From an uncultured Eubacteriales bacterium (GTDB lineage Bacteria; Bacillota; Clostridia; Oscillospirales; Oscillospiraceae): DNA of 64,000 bases. Shown in pieces: positions 34,173-41,349 of this stretch. Within the stretch, counting starts at the first letter, position 1. Each line of letters begins with the position of its first letter. Where the stretch lies: contig ONCI01000002.1 in the NCBI GenBank assembly GCA_900316255.1, positions 1 to 64,000 on the forward strand, in the 5' to 3' direction. Position numbers and translations under genes: made by a program. The notes under the pieces were generated by a model. It worked only from the letters and a program-made list of their open reading frames with translations, had not been told where the DNA came from and made no database searches.

Positions 34173-34248
34173 CGGGGTGTAGCGCAGCTGGTAGCGCGCA
34201 TGGTTCGGGACCATGAGGCCGCGAGTTCAAGTCTCGCCACTCCGACCA
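34173..34248 (+). tRNA. tRNA-Pro (anticodon CGG), CCA encoded
   Basis: Cloverleaf read directly: acceptor CGGGGTG / CACTCCG, D arm with AGCTGGTAGCGC, anticodon stem CATGG / CCATG around loop TTCGGGA (anticodon CGG, reads CCG), T arm GCGAG-TTCAAGT-CTCGC, discriminator A and encoded CCA. Own consensus promoter and terminator. Confidence 0.95.
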
Positions 34249-34252
34249 AAAA

Positions 34253-34284
34253 GGACGGGCCGCCAAATGGCGGCCCGTCCTTTT
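34253..34284 (+). terminator. intrinsic terminator after tRNA-Pro
   Basis: 12-bp GC stem (GGACGGGCCGCC / GGCGGCCCGTCC), AAAT loop, TTTT tail. The stem is continued outward by the tRNA 3' end and its inverted copy. Confidence 0.92.
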
Positions 34285-34336
34285 GGTCGGAGTGGCTGAA
34301 TGTGGGTTCGCGGCCTCATGAGACCAAACCATGCGC
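34284..34336 (-). repeat. inverted, decayed copy of tRNA-Pro
   Basis: TGGTCGGAGTGGC (34284-34296) is the exact reverse complement of the tRNA 3' end; TCGCGGCCTCATG (34308-34320) and AACCATGCGC (34327-34336) are exact complements of the T-arm/variable and anticodon-arm parts, in the same order and spacing. Intervening blocks have diverged, so it cannot fold as a tRNA. Confidence 0.85.
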
Positions 34337-34660
34337 AGCGTGGTTTGGGGAAAAGCGGCCTGCCGCTGCCGGTGGCAGATAAAGGCTGGCCGCTTTTCGC
34401 GCAGCGGTCGAAAAACACGAGGATCAGCGTAAGCCTGAGTGTTTTTCGGGCACCGCAAGCGGGCGCGCAGCGATGAGGCCGCGAGTTTCCTGCCCTCAGA
34501 TGAAACCCTTGCTTTTCACCGTCTCCCGCTGATGGGATGCGGGCGGACGATCAAGGCTCGCCCCTGCGGCTGGGCTGGGGACGGAGGCGCGGAATGGGCT
34601 TCTCCCGACTGCACTTCACCCTTCTCTTTTTCCCTGTAAAAATCGATCTTTTCCCCCACA
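34337..34660. other. 324-bp structured non-coding stretch with a third tRNA-Pro fragment
   Basis: Holds a hairpin with arms CGAAAAACAC and GTGTTTTTCG (34409-34448) and a direct-orientation fragment GATGAGGCCGCGAGTTT (34472-34488) matching the tRNA variable/T-arm. No gene is evident; sequence up to 34660 is repeat-like. Confidence 0.6.
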
Positions 34661-34666
34661 AAACAT

Positions 34667-34695
34667 TTGACATTCTCCATTGCACCATATAAAAT
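34667..34695 (+). promoter_or_regulatory. sigma-A promoter of the dehydratase operon
   Basis: TTGACA (34667-34672) and TAAAAT (34690-34695), 17-bp spacing. Transcription would begin near 34702, supporting the TTG start at 34766 rather than the ATG at 34706. Confidence 0.8.
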
Positions 34696-34765
34696 ATGAC
34701 AGCTTGTGTCGTTTTCGGCACGAAGAGAGAAAAGGCAATTCGACGCAAAAGAGAGGAAAGCGATT

Positions 34766-35968
34766 TTGAAAGACTTAAAGCATCTGATTTTCTTTGAGGA
34801 TCTGCTGCAGAACGCCGACAATGCGCTGATCCGCCAGGCGCAGAGCCAGGGCCGCGTGTGCGTGGCCTACGTCTGCGAGAACACCCCGGAGCCCCTGCTG
34901 AACCTGCCCGGCGCCTTCTCCGCCCGCCTGCGCGCCCCGCGCACTGGCTCCATGGAGATGGCCACCTATTACATGACCAGCTTTCTCTGCGAGTACAGCC
35001 GTGCTCTGCTGGAGCGGGCCATTGAGGGCGGCTACAACTTTGCCGACGCCATCATCACCCCCGACGGCTGCTCCATGATGAACCGCTGCGTGGAGAACAT
35101 GGAGCTGCTGAAGACCATGGGCAAGGACAAGGAGCACTTTTTCTACGAGTACATGGAGATCCCCATGAAGGCCGACGACAACGGCCTTGAGCTCTATGTG
35201 CTGCAGTGCCGGAACCACATCCTCAAGCCCCTGCACGACAACTACGGCATCGACATCTCCGACGCCGCCATCCGCCAGGCTGTGAAGGAGCACAACCGGA
35301 TCTGCGAGCTGATCCGCGCCATCGGCGAATACCGCAAGGGCGAGCATCCCCGCATCACCGGCTATGAGTTCGCGGTGCTGACCCTCTGCAGCTACGTCTG
35401 CCCCAAGGACCTGATCCTGGAGAAGCTGGAGGAGACCCTGGAAGAGCTGAAGACCCGGGAGCCCGACGAGAAGAGCGCCTACCGCGCCCGCGTGCTGGTG
35501 GTGGGCTCCGAGATCGACGACACCGACTTCATCAAGCTGGTGGAGGATTCCGGCGCCTACGTCTGCGCCGACCGCTATTGCTACGGCTCTCTCCCCGGCC
35601 GGAACCCCATCGAGCTGAATGACGATGAGGACGCTCTGACCCAGATCTGCCGTATCTACATGAACCGGGGCCAGTGCCCTCGCTTCATGAACACCGAGAA
35701 GATGAACGCCCGGCGCGCCTATGTGGATCAGCTCGCCAGGGAGTATGAGGCCGACGGCATCATTTATGAGCAGATGAAGTTCTGCGATCCCTGGGCCTAT
35801 GAGAAGATGCTGGGCTCCCACATCCTGCGCAGCGACTACGGCTACCCCGTGCTGGCCGTTGACCGCCCCTATTCCATCGCCTCCTCCGGCCAGATGCGCA
35901 CCCGCGTCCAGGCCTTTGTGGAGAGTGTGGAGATCAAGAAGATTCAGGGAGGCGAAAAGCATGAATAA
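34766..35968 (+). CDS. 2-hydroxyacyl-CoA dehydratase family subunit (first of pair)
   Basis: 400-aa protein of the HgdB/BcrC superfamily (2-hydroxyglutaryl-CoA dehydratase D-component), whose members bind [4Fe-4S] clusters and, after ATP-driven activation by a separate activator, perform radical dehydrations or reductions of CoA thioesters. Recognisable blocks: the central LVVGSEIDDTDFIKLVEDSGAYV (split, about residues 240-262) with CADRYCYG, RGQCPRF, and YEADGIIYEQMKFCDPW near the C-terminus. Start TTG with AGAGGA upstream. It overlaps the second subunit by 8 bp. No activator gene is in the window; substrate unknown. Confidence 0.85.
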   Translation: MKDLKHLIFFEDLLQNADNALIRQAQSQGRVCVAYVCENTPEPLLNLPGAFSARLRAPRTGSMEMATYYMTSFLCEYSRALLERAIEGGYNFADAIITPDGCSMMNRCVENMELLKTMGKDKEHFFYEYMEIPMKADDNGLELYVLQCRNHILKPLHDNYGIDISDAAIRQAVKEHNRICELIRAIGEYRKGEHPRITGYEFAVLTLCSYVCPKDLILEKLEETLEELKTREPDEKSAYRARVLVVGSEIDDTDFIKLVEDSGAYVCADRYCYGSLPGRNPIELNDDEDALTQICRIYMNRGQCPRFMNTEKMNARRAYVDQLAREYEADGIIYEQMKFCDPWAYEKMLGSHILRSDYGYPVLAVDRPYSIASSGQMRTRVQAFVESVEIKKIQGGEKHE

Positions 35969-37526
35969 GATCCGCGGCGATATCCATTACGGTGATCTGT
36001 ACAAGGACGGCGCCGTCGTCCGCAAACGCCGCGAGTGGCGCGGCCTTGTGGATACCCTCTACGATTACTCCCGCTGGCTCGGCATCATGCTGATCCTGGC
36101 GAAATTCATCGTGGTCCCCCGGAACATCAAGGCCATGCTGCGCTACCGCTGGATGGCAAACTACTTGGCCGTGCCCATGATGGTGGACCGGCACACCCAG
36201 GGTCTCCGGGGCGAATACTTGCGCATCTGCCACACCGAGCAGGACCTGATCATCGACGACGTGGCAAAGCTGCTGAACAACCTCTTCCGCGGCGACCGCC
36301 GCATCGGCAACGACACGGAGTTTTCCAAGAAGGTCGTGCTGGTGGACGAGAACGAGATGACCGCCGTGATGATGGGCTTCCCCACCCTGAAGGGTCTCAG
36401 CCGGGAAACTCCCTCCACCTACGTCTCCGTGCTGCTGAACCAGCACGCCGCTCTGCACTACATCGACGTGGCCCAGCAGTTTGGTCTGGCCGGCGACGTG
36501 TGCCCCATGCCCGAGGCCGAGGCCGGCGTCTCCATCGAAGGCGACGCTCCGGTTCTGGGCGCCTGCGCCGTGCAGTGCAACACCACCTGCGACGGCTCCC
36601 TGCTCTCCAACGGCGTCATTTCCCGCCGCCTGGAGAATGTGGACGGCATCCCCGTGTTCCAGCTGGCCGCGCCTCTGCGCCACCGGGAGGATGACGTGCA
36701 GAAGTATGCCGCCCAGGAGATCAAAAACGCCATCGCCTTCATCGAAGAGCACACCGGCGAGAAGTGGGACTGGGACTACTACTTCGAGTGCGCCCGGCGT
36801 GTGAACTACGCCACCAAGTGCCGCCTGGAGTGGCTGGAGATGAACAAGACGCCCTGGCCCCAGGTCTTCGGCTCCAACCTGGCCCTCTACACCGAGACCA
36901 ACTACATGGCCATCTGCGGCAAGATCCCGGCCTTTGAGAAGGCCGACCGCCGGATCAGCAAGCTGGCCGAGCAGGCTTACAAGAAAAAGAAGATGGCCGC
37001 CCGGGAGTACCGCCACCGGGCCATCGTCTGGGGCGTGCAGTCCCACTATTACATGGACTTTCTGGTGTGGCTGCTGAACTGCTGGGGCATCGTGCCCCTG
37101 ACCGATATGCTCTCCATGGTCTCCACCCGGGAGCTGGTCACCGAGAACACCCCGGAGAACCGGGAGCAGGCCTATTACGACATGGCCTGGCTCACCGAGA
37201 ACATGATCATGCGCAACCGCACCCACGGCGGCTACAAGGTGCTGCTGGACGAGCTGTGGGAGTACACCCAGGAGTTCAACGCTGACATGGTCATTCTCTG
37301 GGAGCACATGAGCTGCAAGGCCCTGGACGGCATGCACGGCATGTTTGAGGAGCGGGCCCGGGAGCTGGGCATCCACCTGGTCTGGGTCAGCCACGATCTG
37401 TTCGATCCCCGCATCATCTCCCGCCAGGGCGTGCGCGACCAGATCAACAACTACATGCGCACCGTCATGCAGGAGGAGCCGGTGGACCCGTCCCTGGAGA
37501 TCCTGCACGACGAGGAATCCTGGTAA
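35961..37526 (+). CDS. 2-hydroxyacyl-CoA dehydratase family subunit (second of pair)
   Basis: 521-aa partner subunit, longer than typical HgdA/FldC-type proteins by about 100 N-terminal residues. The family core is seen in GACAVQCNTTCDGSLLSNG (about residues 195-213) with probable cluster-ligand cysteines, and NADMVILWEHMSCKALDG / FEERARELGIHLVWVSHDLFDPR near the C-terminus. The ATG at 35961 has GGGAGG eight bases upstream and overlaps the first subunit. Pairing indicates a heterodimeric enzyme. A third small membrane gene follows in the same transcript. Confidence 0.85.
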   Translation: MNKIRGDIHYGDLYKDGAVVRKRREWRGLVDTLYDYSRWLGIMLILAKFIVVPRNIKAMLRYRWMANYLAVPMMVDRHTQGLRGEYLRICHTEQDLIIDDVAKLLNNLFRGDRRIGNDTEFSKKVVLVDENEMTAVMMGFPTLKGLSRETPSTYVSVLLNQHAALHYIDVAQQFGLAGDVCPMPEAEAGVSIEGDAPVLGACAVQCNTTCDGSLLSNGVISRRLENVDGIPVFQLAAPLRHREDDVQKYAAQEIKNAIAFIEEHTGEKWDWDYYFECARRVNYATKCRLEWLEMNKTPWPQVFGSNLALYTETNYMAICGKIPAFEKADRRISKLAEQAYKKKKMAAREYRHRAIVWGVQSHYYMDFLVWLLNCWGIVPLTDMLSMVSTRELVTENTPENREQAYYDMAWLTENMIMRNRTHGGYKVLLDELWEYTQEFNADMVILWEHMSCKALDGMHGMFEERARELGIHLVWVSHDLFDPRIISRQGVRDQINNYMRTVMQEEPVDPSLEILHDEESW

Positions 37527-37541
37527 TCGGAGGAAAGAGAC

Positions 37542-37712
37542 ATGATGAAAACCTGCCTGAAGCTTCTTGGAAAGCTGCTGATCGCGGCGCTTGCCTTTTT
37601 CGCGGTCACCTTCACGATCTATTTCTTCAACCTGGACATGAAGGCCACCGCCCTGCTGGCCCCCTGGCTGGAAAAGTGGTACGATCACCAGGAGCACGAC
37701 CAGTACATCTGA
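37542..37712 (+). CDS. 56-aa single-pass membrane protein in the dehydratase operon
   Basis: Starts MMKTCLKLLGKLLIAALAFF with GGAGG upstream, 15 bp after the dehydratase stop; one membrane helix at about residues 9-30 and a short charged tail (KWYDHQEHDQYI). No recognised family. Its position before the operon terminator suggests it belongs to the dehydratase unit, perhaps as a membrane tether or accessory peptide, but this is inference only. Confidence 0.65.
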   Translation: MMKTCLKLLGKLLIAALAFFAVTFTIYFFNLDMKATALLAPWLEKWYDHQEHDQYI

Positions 37713-37719
37713 ACAATGC

Positions 37720-37746
37720 AAAAGGCCGCCTGCGGGCGGCCTTTTT
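37720..37746 (+). terminator. terminator of the dehydratase operon
   Basis: GGCCGCC-TGCG-GGCGGCC stem with A-run before and T-run after. Confidence 0.93.
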
Positions 37747-37783
37747 CTATCTTCCTTCTGCCCCCTGTTTTTTCCGGAAACGG

Positions 37784-37812
37784 TTGATTCCTTCCGTCCT
37801 TCCGATTATACT
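37784..37812 (+). promoter_or_regulatory. sigma-A promoter of the L,D-transpeptidase
   Basis: TTGATT (37784-37789) and TATACT (37807-37812), 17-bp spacing. Confidence 0.7.
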
Positions 37813-37862
37813 GATATCGAAGAACAGCCGCCCATCGGCGGAGAAAAGTGAGGTTTTCCCAT

Positions 37863-38654
37863 ATGAAACATTCCGGCATGATCGCAGCGCTTCTGATCCT
37901 GATGCTGGTGCTGACCGGCTGTGCCGCGGCGGAGGCCGCGCCGGCGGCCACCGAAGCCCCGGCAGTCCCCGGCGAATACGCGGGGATCGACGTACCCTCC
38001 CCCGAATGGGTGGGCAAGCTGGAGGCCGCCAAGGATGCCCAGCAGCTTCTGGTAGTGGCCGCCTTTGACGAAAGCGCCACCGGCGCCTGGGTCTCCCTCC
38101 ACGAAAAGCAGCCCGACGGCAGCTGGCACATGACCATGACCTCCCCCGGCTTCATCGGCAAGAACGGTCTGGGCAAGACCAAGGAGGGCGACGGCATGAC
38201 CCCCGTGGGCGTCTTCCACTTCAACCGGGCCTTCGGCATCGCCGCGGATCCGGGCTGCGCCATCCCCTATGTCCAGGTGGACGAGGATACGTACTGGTCC
38301 GGCGATCCCCGGGAGGGCTTCCGCTACAACGAGCTGGTGAGCCTGCAGGAGTTGCCGGATCTGGACCTGGAGAGCGGCGATTCCGAGCACATCATCGATT
38401 ACCCCTACAACTATCAGTACTGTCTGAACATCAGCTACAACGAGGAGGGCACCCCGGGTCTGGGCTCCGCCATCTTCCTCCACTGCCTGGGTGCGGCCCG
38501 GCCCTTCACCGGCGGCTGCGTGGCCATCCAGGAGGCCCAGATGCGCTATGTGATGCAGCAGGTGAACGAGCAGACAAAGATCGTCATCGACACCTACGAC
38601 AAGCTTTCCGGCGGGGAGCCCTGGCCCTCCAGCTCCTGGCCCCAGGACCGCTAA
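37863..38654 (+). CDS. L,D-transpeptidase family (YkuD) lipoprotein
   Basis: 263-aa exported lipoprotein: signal peptide with lipobox LTGC (Cys about residue 19). The C-terminal catalytic domain has the YkuD-type signature with histidine in IFLHCLGAARPF and nucleophile cysteine in TGGCVAIQ (about residues 205-222). Such enzymes form 3-3 cross-links or attach proteins to peptidoglycan. Region about 60-110 (TSPGFIGKNGLGKTKEGDGMTP) is the standard substrate loop. I chose the ATG at 37863; a GTG at 37848 is also possible. Confidence 0.87.
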   Translation: MKHSGMIAALLILMLVLTGCAAAEAAPAATEAPAVPGEYAGIDVPSPEWVGKLEAAKDAQQLLVVAAFDESATGAWVSLHEKQPDGSWHMTMTSPGFIGKNGLGKTKEGDGMTPVGVFHFNRAFGIAADPGCAIPYVQVDEDTYWSGDPREGFRYNELVSLQELPDLDLESGDSEHIIDYPYNYQYCLNISYNEEGTPGLGSAIFLHCLGAARPFTGGCVAIQEAQMRYVMQQVNEQTKIVIDTYDKLSGGEPWPSSSWPQDR

Positions 38655-38665
38655 AGCCGATTCCC

Positions 38666-38702
38666 AAAAGGCCTCCTGTCCCATGGGACAGGAGGCCTTT
38701 TT
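38666..38702 (+). terminator. intrinsic terminator after the L,D-transpeptidase
   Basis: 15-bp stem (AAAGGCCTCCTGTCC / GGACAGGAGGCCTTT) closed by a CATG-centred loop, then T-run. Confidence 0.93.
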
Positions 38703-38788
38703 CTGGGTAAACGCAGAGCGCTTTCCGCCTTTTCTTCCGCCGGCGGATGTGCTATACTGAATCCATCTATCCGACAGGAGGCATGGAA

Positions 38789-39013
38789 ATGATCGCAAAG
38801 AAAGCCGTGGAGAAAATCGCGGAAAAAGCGGTGGAAAAGAAAAAGAAGAAACTGCGCAAAAAGGTCAAGCGCGTTCTGCGCCTCAGCCTGCTGGGCGTCT
38901 GCCTGCTTGGCACCGGCTATTTTCTGGGCGTCCATCACCGGGTGATCGCCGCCATGATCAAGGGCAAAAAGCCGCCGAAAGCACCGAAGGGTCATTGGCT
39001 GCACAAAGCCTGA
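38789..39013 (+). CDS. 74-aa basic single-pass membrane protein
   Basis: Lysine-rich N-terminal helix (MIAKKAVEKIAEKAVEKKKK), then a membrane segment at about residues 33-50 (SLLGVCLLGTGYFLGVH) and a short basic tail. The ATG at 38789 is seven bases after AGGAGG; an ATG at 38783 is too close to it. TATACT at 38753-38758 may be its -10. No family recognised. Strongly positive on both sides, possibly membrane- or nucleic-acid-associated. Confidence 0.65.
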   Translation: MIAKKAVEKIAEKAVEKKKKKLRKKVKRVLRLSLLGVCLLGTGYFLGVHHRVIAAMIKGKKPPKAPKGHWLHKA

Positions 39014-39069
39014 AGCCAAAGTATGTATGAAGGGCCGGTTTTTCGCATACACTGTGAACAGGTGATGAA

Positions 39070-39546
39070 ATGAACGCGAAAAACTGGAAACCCTATGCCG
39101 CCTGGATCCTGTTCACGGAAGCCGTGGGCGGCCTGGCAGGCTTTTTGACCCGCTCCGGCATGGAGATCTACCAGAACACGGTGCTGAAGCCGCCGCTGTC
39201 TCCCCCGCCCATTGTATTCCCCATCGCCTGGGGCATCCTCTATGCGCTGATGGGCGTGAGCGCGGCCAGGATCTGGCTGAAGCCGCCCTCTGTGGGGCGG
39301 AGCAGAAGTCTGCGGCTTTTCCTGCTGCAGCTGGCCTTCAACTTCGTGTGGAGCTTTCTGTTTTTCTCCTTCCGGGCCTATGGGCTGGCCTTCCTGTGGC
39401 TGGCGGTGCTCTGGGTCCTGATCGTGCGGATGCTGCTGTCCTTCTACGACGTGGACCGGCCCGCCGCCTGGCTGCAGCTCCCCTATCTGCTGTGGGTGCT
39501 CTTTGCCGCCTGGCTGAACCTGGGCGTCTGGAAGCTGAACGGCTGA
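39070..39546 (+). CDS. TspO/MBR family membrane protein
   Basis: 158-aa five-helix membrane protein. Family features: LTRSGMEIYQNTVLKPPLSPPPIVFPIAWGILYALMG (spread over residues about 26-62) with the P.W..FP.W pattern, the NFVWSFLFF helix and W-rich C-terminal YLLWVLFAAWLN. TspO proteins bind and may degrade porphyrins and act in stress signalling. Monocistronic. Confidence 0.93.
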   Translation: MNAKNWKPYAAWILFTEAVGGLAGFLTRSGMEIYQNTVLKPPLSPPPIVFPIAWGILYALMGVSAARIWLKPPSVGRSRSLRLFLLQLAFNFVWSFLFFSFRAYGLAFLWLAVLWVLIVRMLLSFYDVDRPAAWLQLPYLLWVLFAAWLNLGVWKLNG

Positions 39547-39592
39547 GGGCGTGCTGCATAACACAAAGAAGATCGCAAAGCTCTGATCATAA

Positions 39593-39737
39593 CGTAGGGG
39601 AGGGGCTTGCCCCTCCCGGCAGCAGGAAGCATAGATTCAAGAATAGGTTCGGCGAATTCGCAGATTTTACGAATTTGTCGAACCTTTTTACACATTACGG
39701 CCAGGTTCCGTCGGGAGGGGCAAGCCCCTCCCCTACG
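39593..39737. repeat. 145-bp palindromic element, copy A (GTAGGGG family)
   Basis: Perfect 26-bp terminal inverted repeats (39593-39618 and 39712-39737), each itself a hairpin (GAGGGGC-TT-GCCCCTC). The centre is a third imperfect hairpin with arms AGGTTCGGCGAATTCG and its complement, followed by TTTTT. No coding capacity. Sits between tspO and the convergent phosphatase-like gene and may terminate both. Confidence 0.88.
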
Positions 39738-39778
39738 GTGCTGACCGGGCTATGCATTTATGATGCAGCGAGCCTTTT

Positions 39779-40408
39779 TCATTCACTTTTTCTGGCGGCC
39801 TTGTCTCTGCCGATGCCGCAGCCGGGGTTGGAGAGCAGGCAGTTGTGGGCGCAGCCGCCGCAGTGGACATTGCGCTTGGTGAGCAGGACCCGCTCCCAGG
39901 GCCGATAGCGGAAGATCCCGGTCCTCGCTCTGGTATAGCCCCGGACCCGCGCCCGGTCCAGCAGCTCCTCGGTGAGGATGCAGTCCGCGATGAGGACGCA
40001 GTCCTTCTCCTCCCGCTCCAGCCGGGCCATCAGCTGCTCCGCCCGGGCGGCGATCTCCCTGCGGCTCTCCGGCTGGCGCCGGTTCCCCGCGCCGCGCTGG
40101 ATCCGCGCCGCCTCCCGCCAGAGCCAGAGGGGCAGGCTGCCAAGCTCCCGGGCGGCCCGCTCCGTCACCGGGGCAAGCAAGGGCTCTTCCCGGACTTCGC
40201 CCCCGTCGATGAGCAGCGCCGCCGTCCTTTTCGCGGCGGGACAGGGGGCGGCCAGCACCGGCTTTCCCTCCCAGGGGAGCTTTTTCTCCTGCCGGGGTCC
40301 GGGGTCCTCCTCCTGAGCGCGCAGGGACAGGGCGTCAAAGTCCCCGGCGCAGCAGCGCACGGGCCGGAGACCCTCCTTTTCGCCGGTGCAGATGATCCAG
40401 ATCTTCAT
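39779..40408 (-). CDS. histidine-phosphatase-like protein lacking catalytic residues, with C-terminal Cys cluster
   Basis: 209-aa protein. Its layout follows phosphoglycerate-mutase-type phosphatases: N-terminal strand MKIWIICTGEKEGL where the family has RHG; VLAAPCPAAKRTAALL where it has SPLxRAxxTA; LPLWLWREAARIQ, then RRQPESRREIAARAEQLMARL and the strand DCVLIADCIL where it has SHG. So RHG is CTG and the second catalytic His is replaced. A C-terminal extension CGGCAHNCLLSNPGCGIG carries four cysteines suited to bind a metal or cluster. Ribosome site AAGGAG well placed. Family assignment is inferred from pattern only. Confidence 0.55.
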   Translation of the reverse strand: MKIWIICTGEKEGLRPVRCCAGDFDALSLRAQEEDPGPRQEKKLPWEGKPVLAAPCPAAKRTAALLIDGGEVREEPLLAPVTERAARELGSLPLWLWREAARIQRGAGNRRQPESRREIAARAEQLMARLEREEKDCVLIADCILTEELLDRARVRGYTRARTGIFRYRPWERVLLTKRNVHCGGCAHNCLLSNPGCGIGRDKAARKSE

Positions 40409-40422
40409 AGTGTTCTCCTTTG

Positions 40423-40449
40423 AAAAAGCCGCCCTTCGGGCGGCTTTTT
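40423..40449. terminator. bidirectional terminator
   Basis: GCCGCCC-TTC-GGGCGGC stem flanked by AAAAA and TTTTT; lies between the end of the SPFH cassette (40456) and the start of the phosphatase-like gene. Confidence 0.9.
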
Positions 40450-40455
40450 GCTGAT

Positions 40456-41334
40456 TCAGAATTTCCCGCTGCTTCCGGAGAAGCCGCCGCCGGAGTGGAA
40501 GCTGCTTCCGCCGGAGCTGCCGCCCCGTCCGGAGGAGCTATGCGTTTGGATGGGGACGCGGGTCTCGGTGCGGTTGATGAAGCGGTCGTCCCGGACGCGC
40601 AGGGCGGCGCTGCCAGGTACCACGTATTCCTCGGCGGTGGTTTTCTCCTTGGCGGTCTTCATCTGGGCCTTGAAGGTGGAGCAGATCGCCAGGGCAATGA
40701 GGCAGGGTGCCCCGATGCCGATGCCGAGCTTGGCCCCGGTGGGCATGCGTGTGGGCTGTCCGGGGGCATTATAGCTGTGATACTCCAATCCGTCAGGTCC
40801 GACGATGATGTCCGCGCCCTCGGTGATATCTTCGCCATTTTCAAGTTTGGTCAACTGCTTCCCACAAACTTCAAAGTAGTCGGAGAAACCGCCATACCAA
40901 TCGTTGTTACCAAGATTATCAAGGATCTCGTCCTCAATAATCCAGCGGCTCTCATGTCCACATACAGTCTCGCCCTTGTCTCCGTGCCCAATCAAGCCAA
41001 AATCCCGTTCGTTCATGCTGAGCAGCAGCAGAACGCCGTCCTTCCCCTCGCCGTAGCCCAGCTTGTAATAATTGAAGATGCCTTTGGCCGCCTCATAGAC
41101 GTCGGGGCTGAATTCGCTGTGGTCGTTCACGGTGACGATGTAGAGCTTGCAGCCGTGAGCCTCGCTGAGCTCGGCGGCTCGGGTCTCCAGGGTGTTGCGC
41201 TGGTTCTCCGTCAGGATGCCGGCATTATCCAGCACATAGGGGAAACTCGTCTCCCCGGCGCTTTCCGCCAGGGCCGCCGTGGGCAGCAGCACCAGCAGCA
41301 GAAGGATCAACAGCAGAGAAAAGCTTTTTTTCAT
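40456..41334 (-). CDS. TPM domain (YgcG/Psb32-like) membrane protein
   Basis: 292-aa protein: signal peptide, TPM domain at about residues 30-150 (YVLDNAGILTENQRNTLE, LYIVTVNDHS, YGEGKDGVLLLLSMNERDFGLIGHG), a membrane segment at about 203-220 and a glycine/serine-rich tail ending GGGFSGSSGKF, typical of the family. Last gene of the four-gene leftward cassette with the SPFH protein; the counterpart in Bacillus is YdjH. TPM proteins are thought to act in membrane or photosystem maintenance; exact function unknown. Confidence 0.9.
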   Translation of the reverse strand: MKKSFSLLLILLLLVLLPTAALAESAGETSFPYVLDNAGILTENQRNTLETRAAELSEAHGCKLYIVTVNDHSEFSPDVYEAAKGIFNYYKLGYGEGKDGVLLLLSMNERDFGLIGHGDKGETVCGHESRWIIEDEILDNLGNNDWYGGFSDYFEVCGKQLTKLENGEDITEGADIIVGPDGLEYHSYNAPGQPTRMPTGAKLGIGIGAPCLIALAICSTFKAQMKTAKEKTTAEEYVVPGSAALRVRDDRFINRTETRVPIQTHSSSGRGGSSGGSSFHSGGGFSGSSGKF

Positions 41335-41349
41335 GTTCCCCGCCTCCCT

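Noticed and set aside
33811..34458. A 215-codon minus-strand frame across the 60-bp repeats and tRNA-Pro
   Set aside because: Its internal protein repeats are just the 60-bp DNA repeats translated, and it crosses a tRNA and terminator.
34706..34765. ATG at 34706 as start of the first dehydratase subunit
   Set aside because: It lies about 4 bp after the predicted transcription start and has no ribosome site; the TTG at 34766 has AGAGGA at correct spacing.
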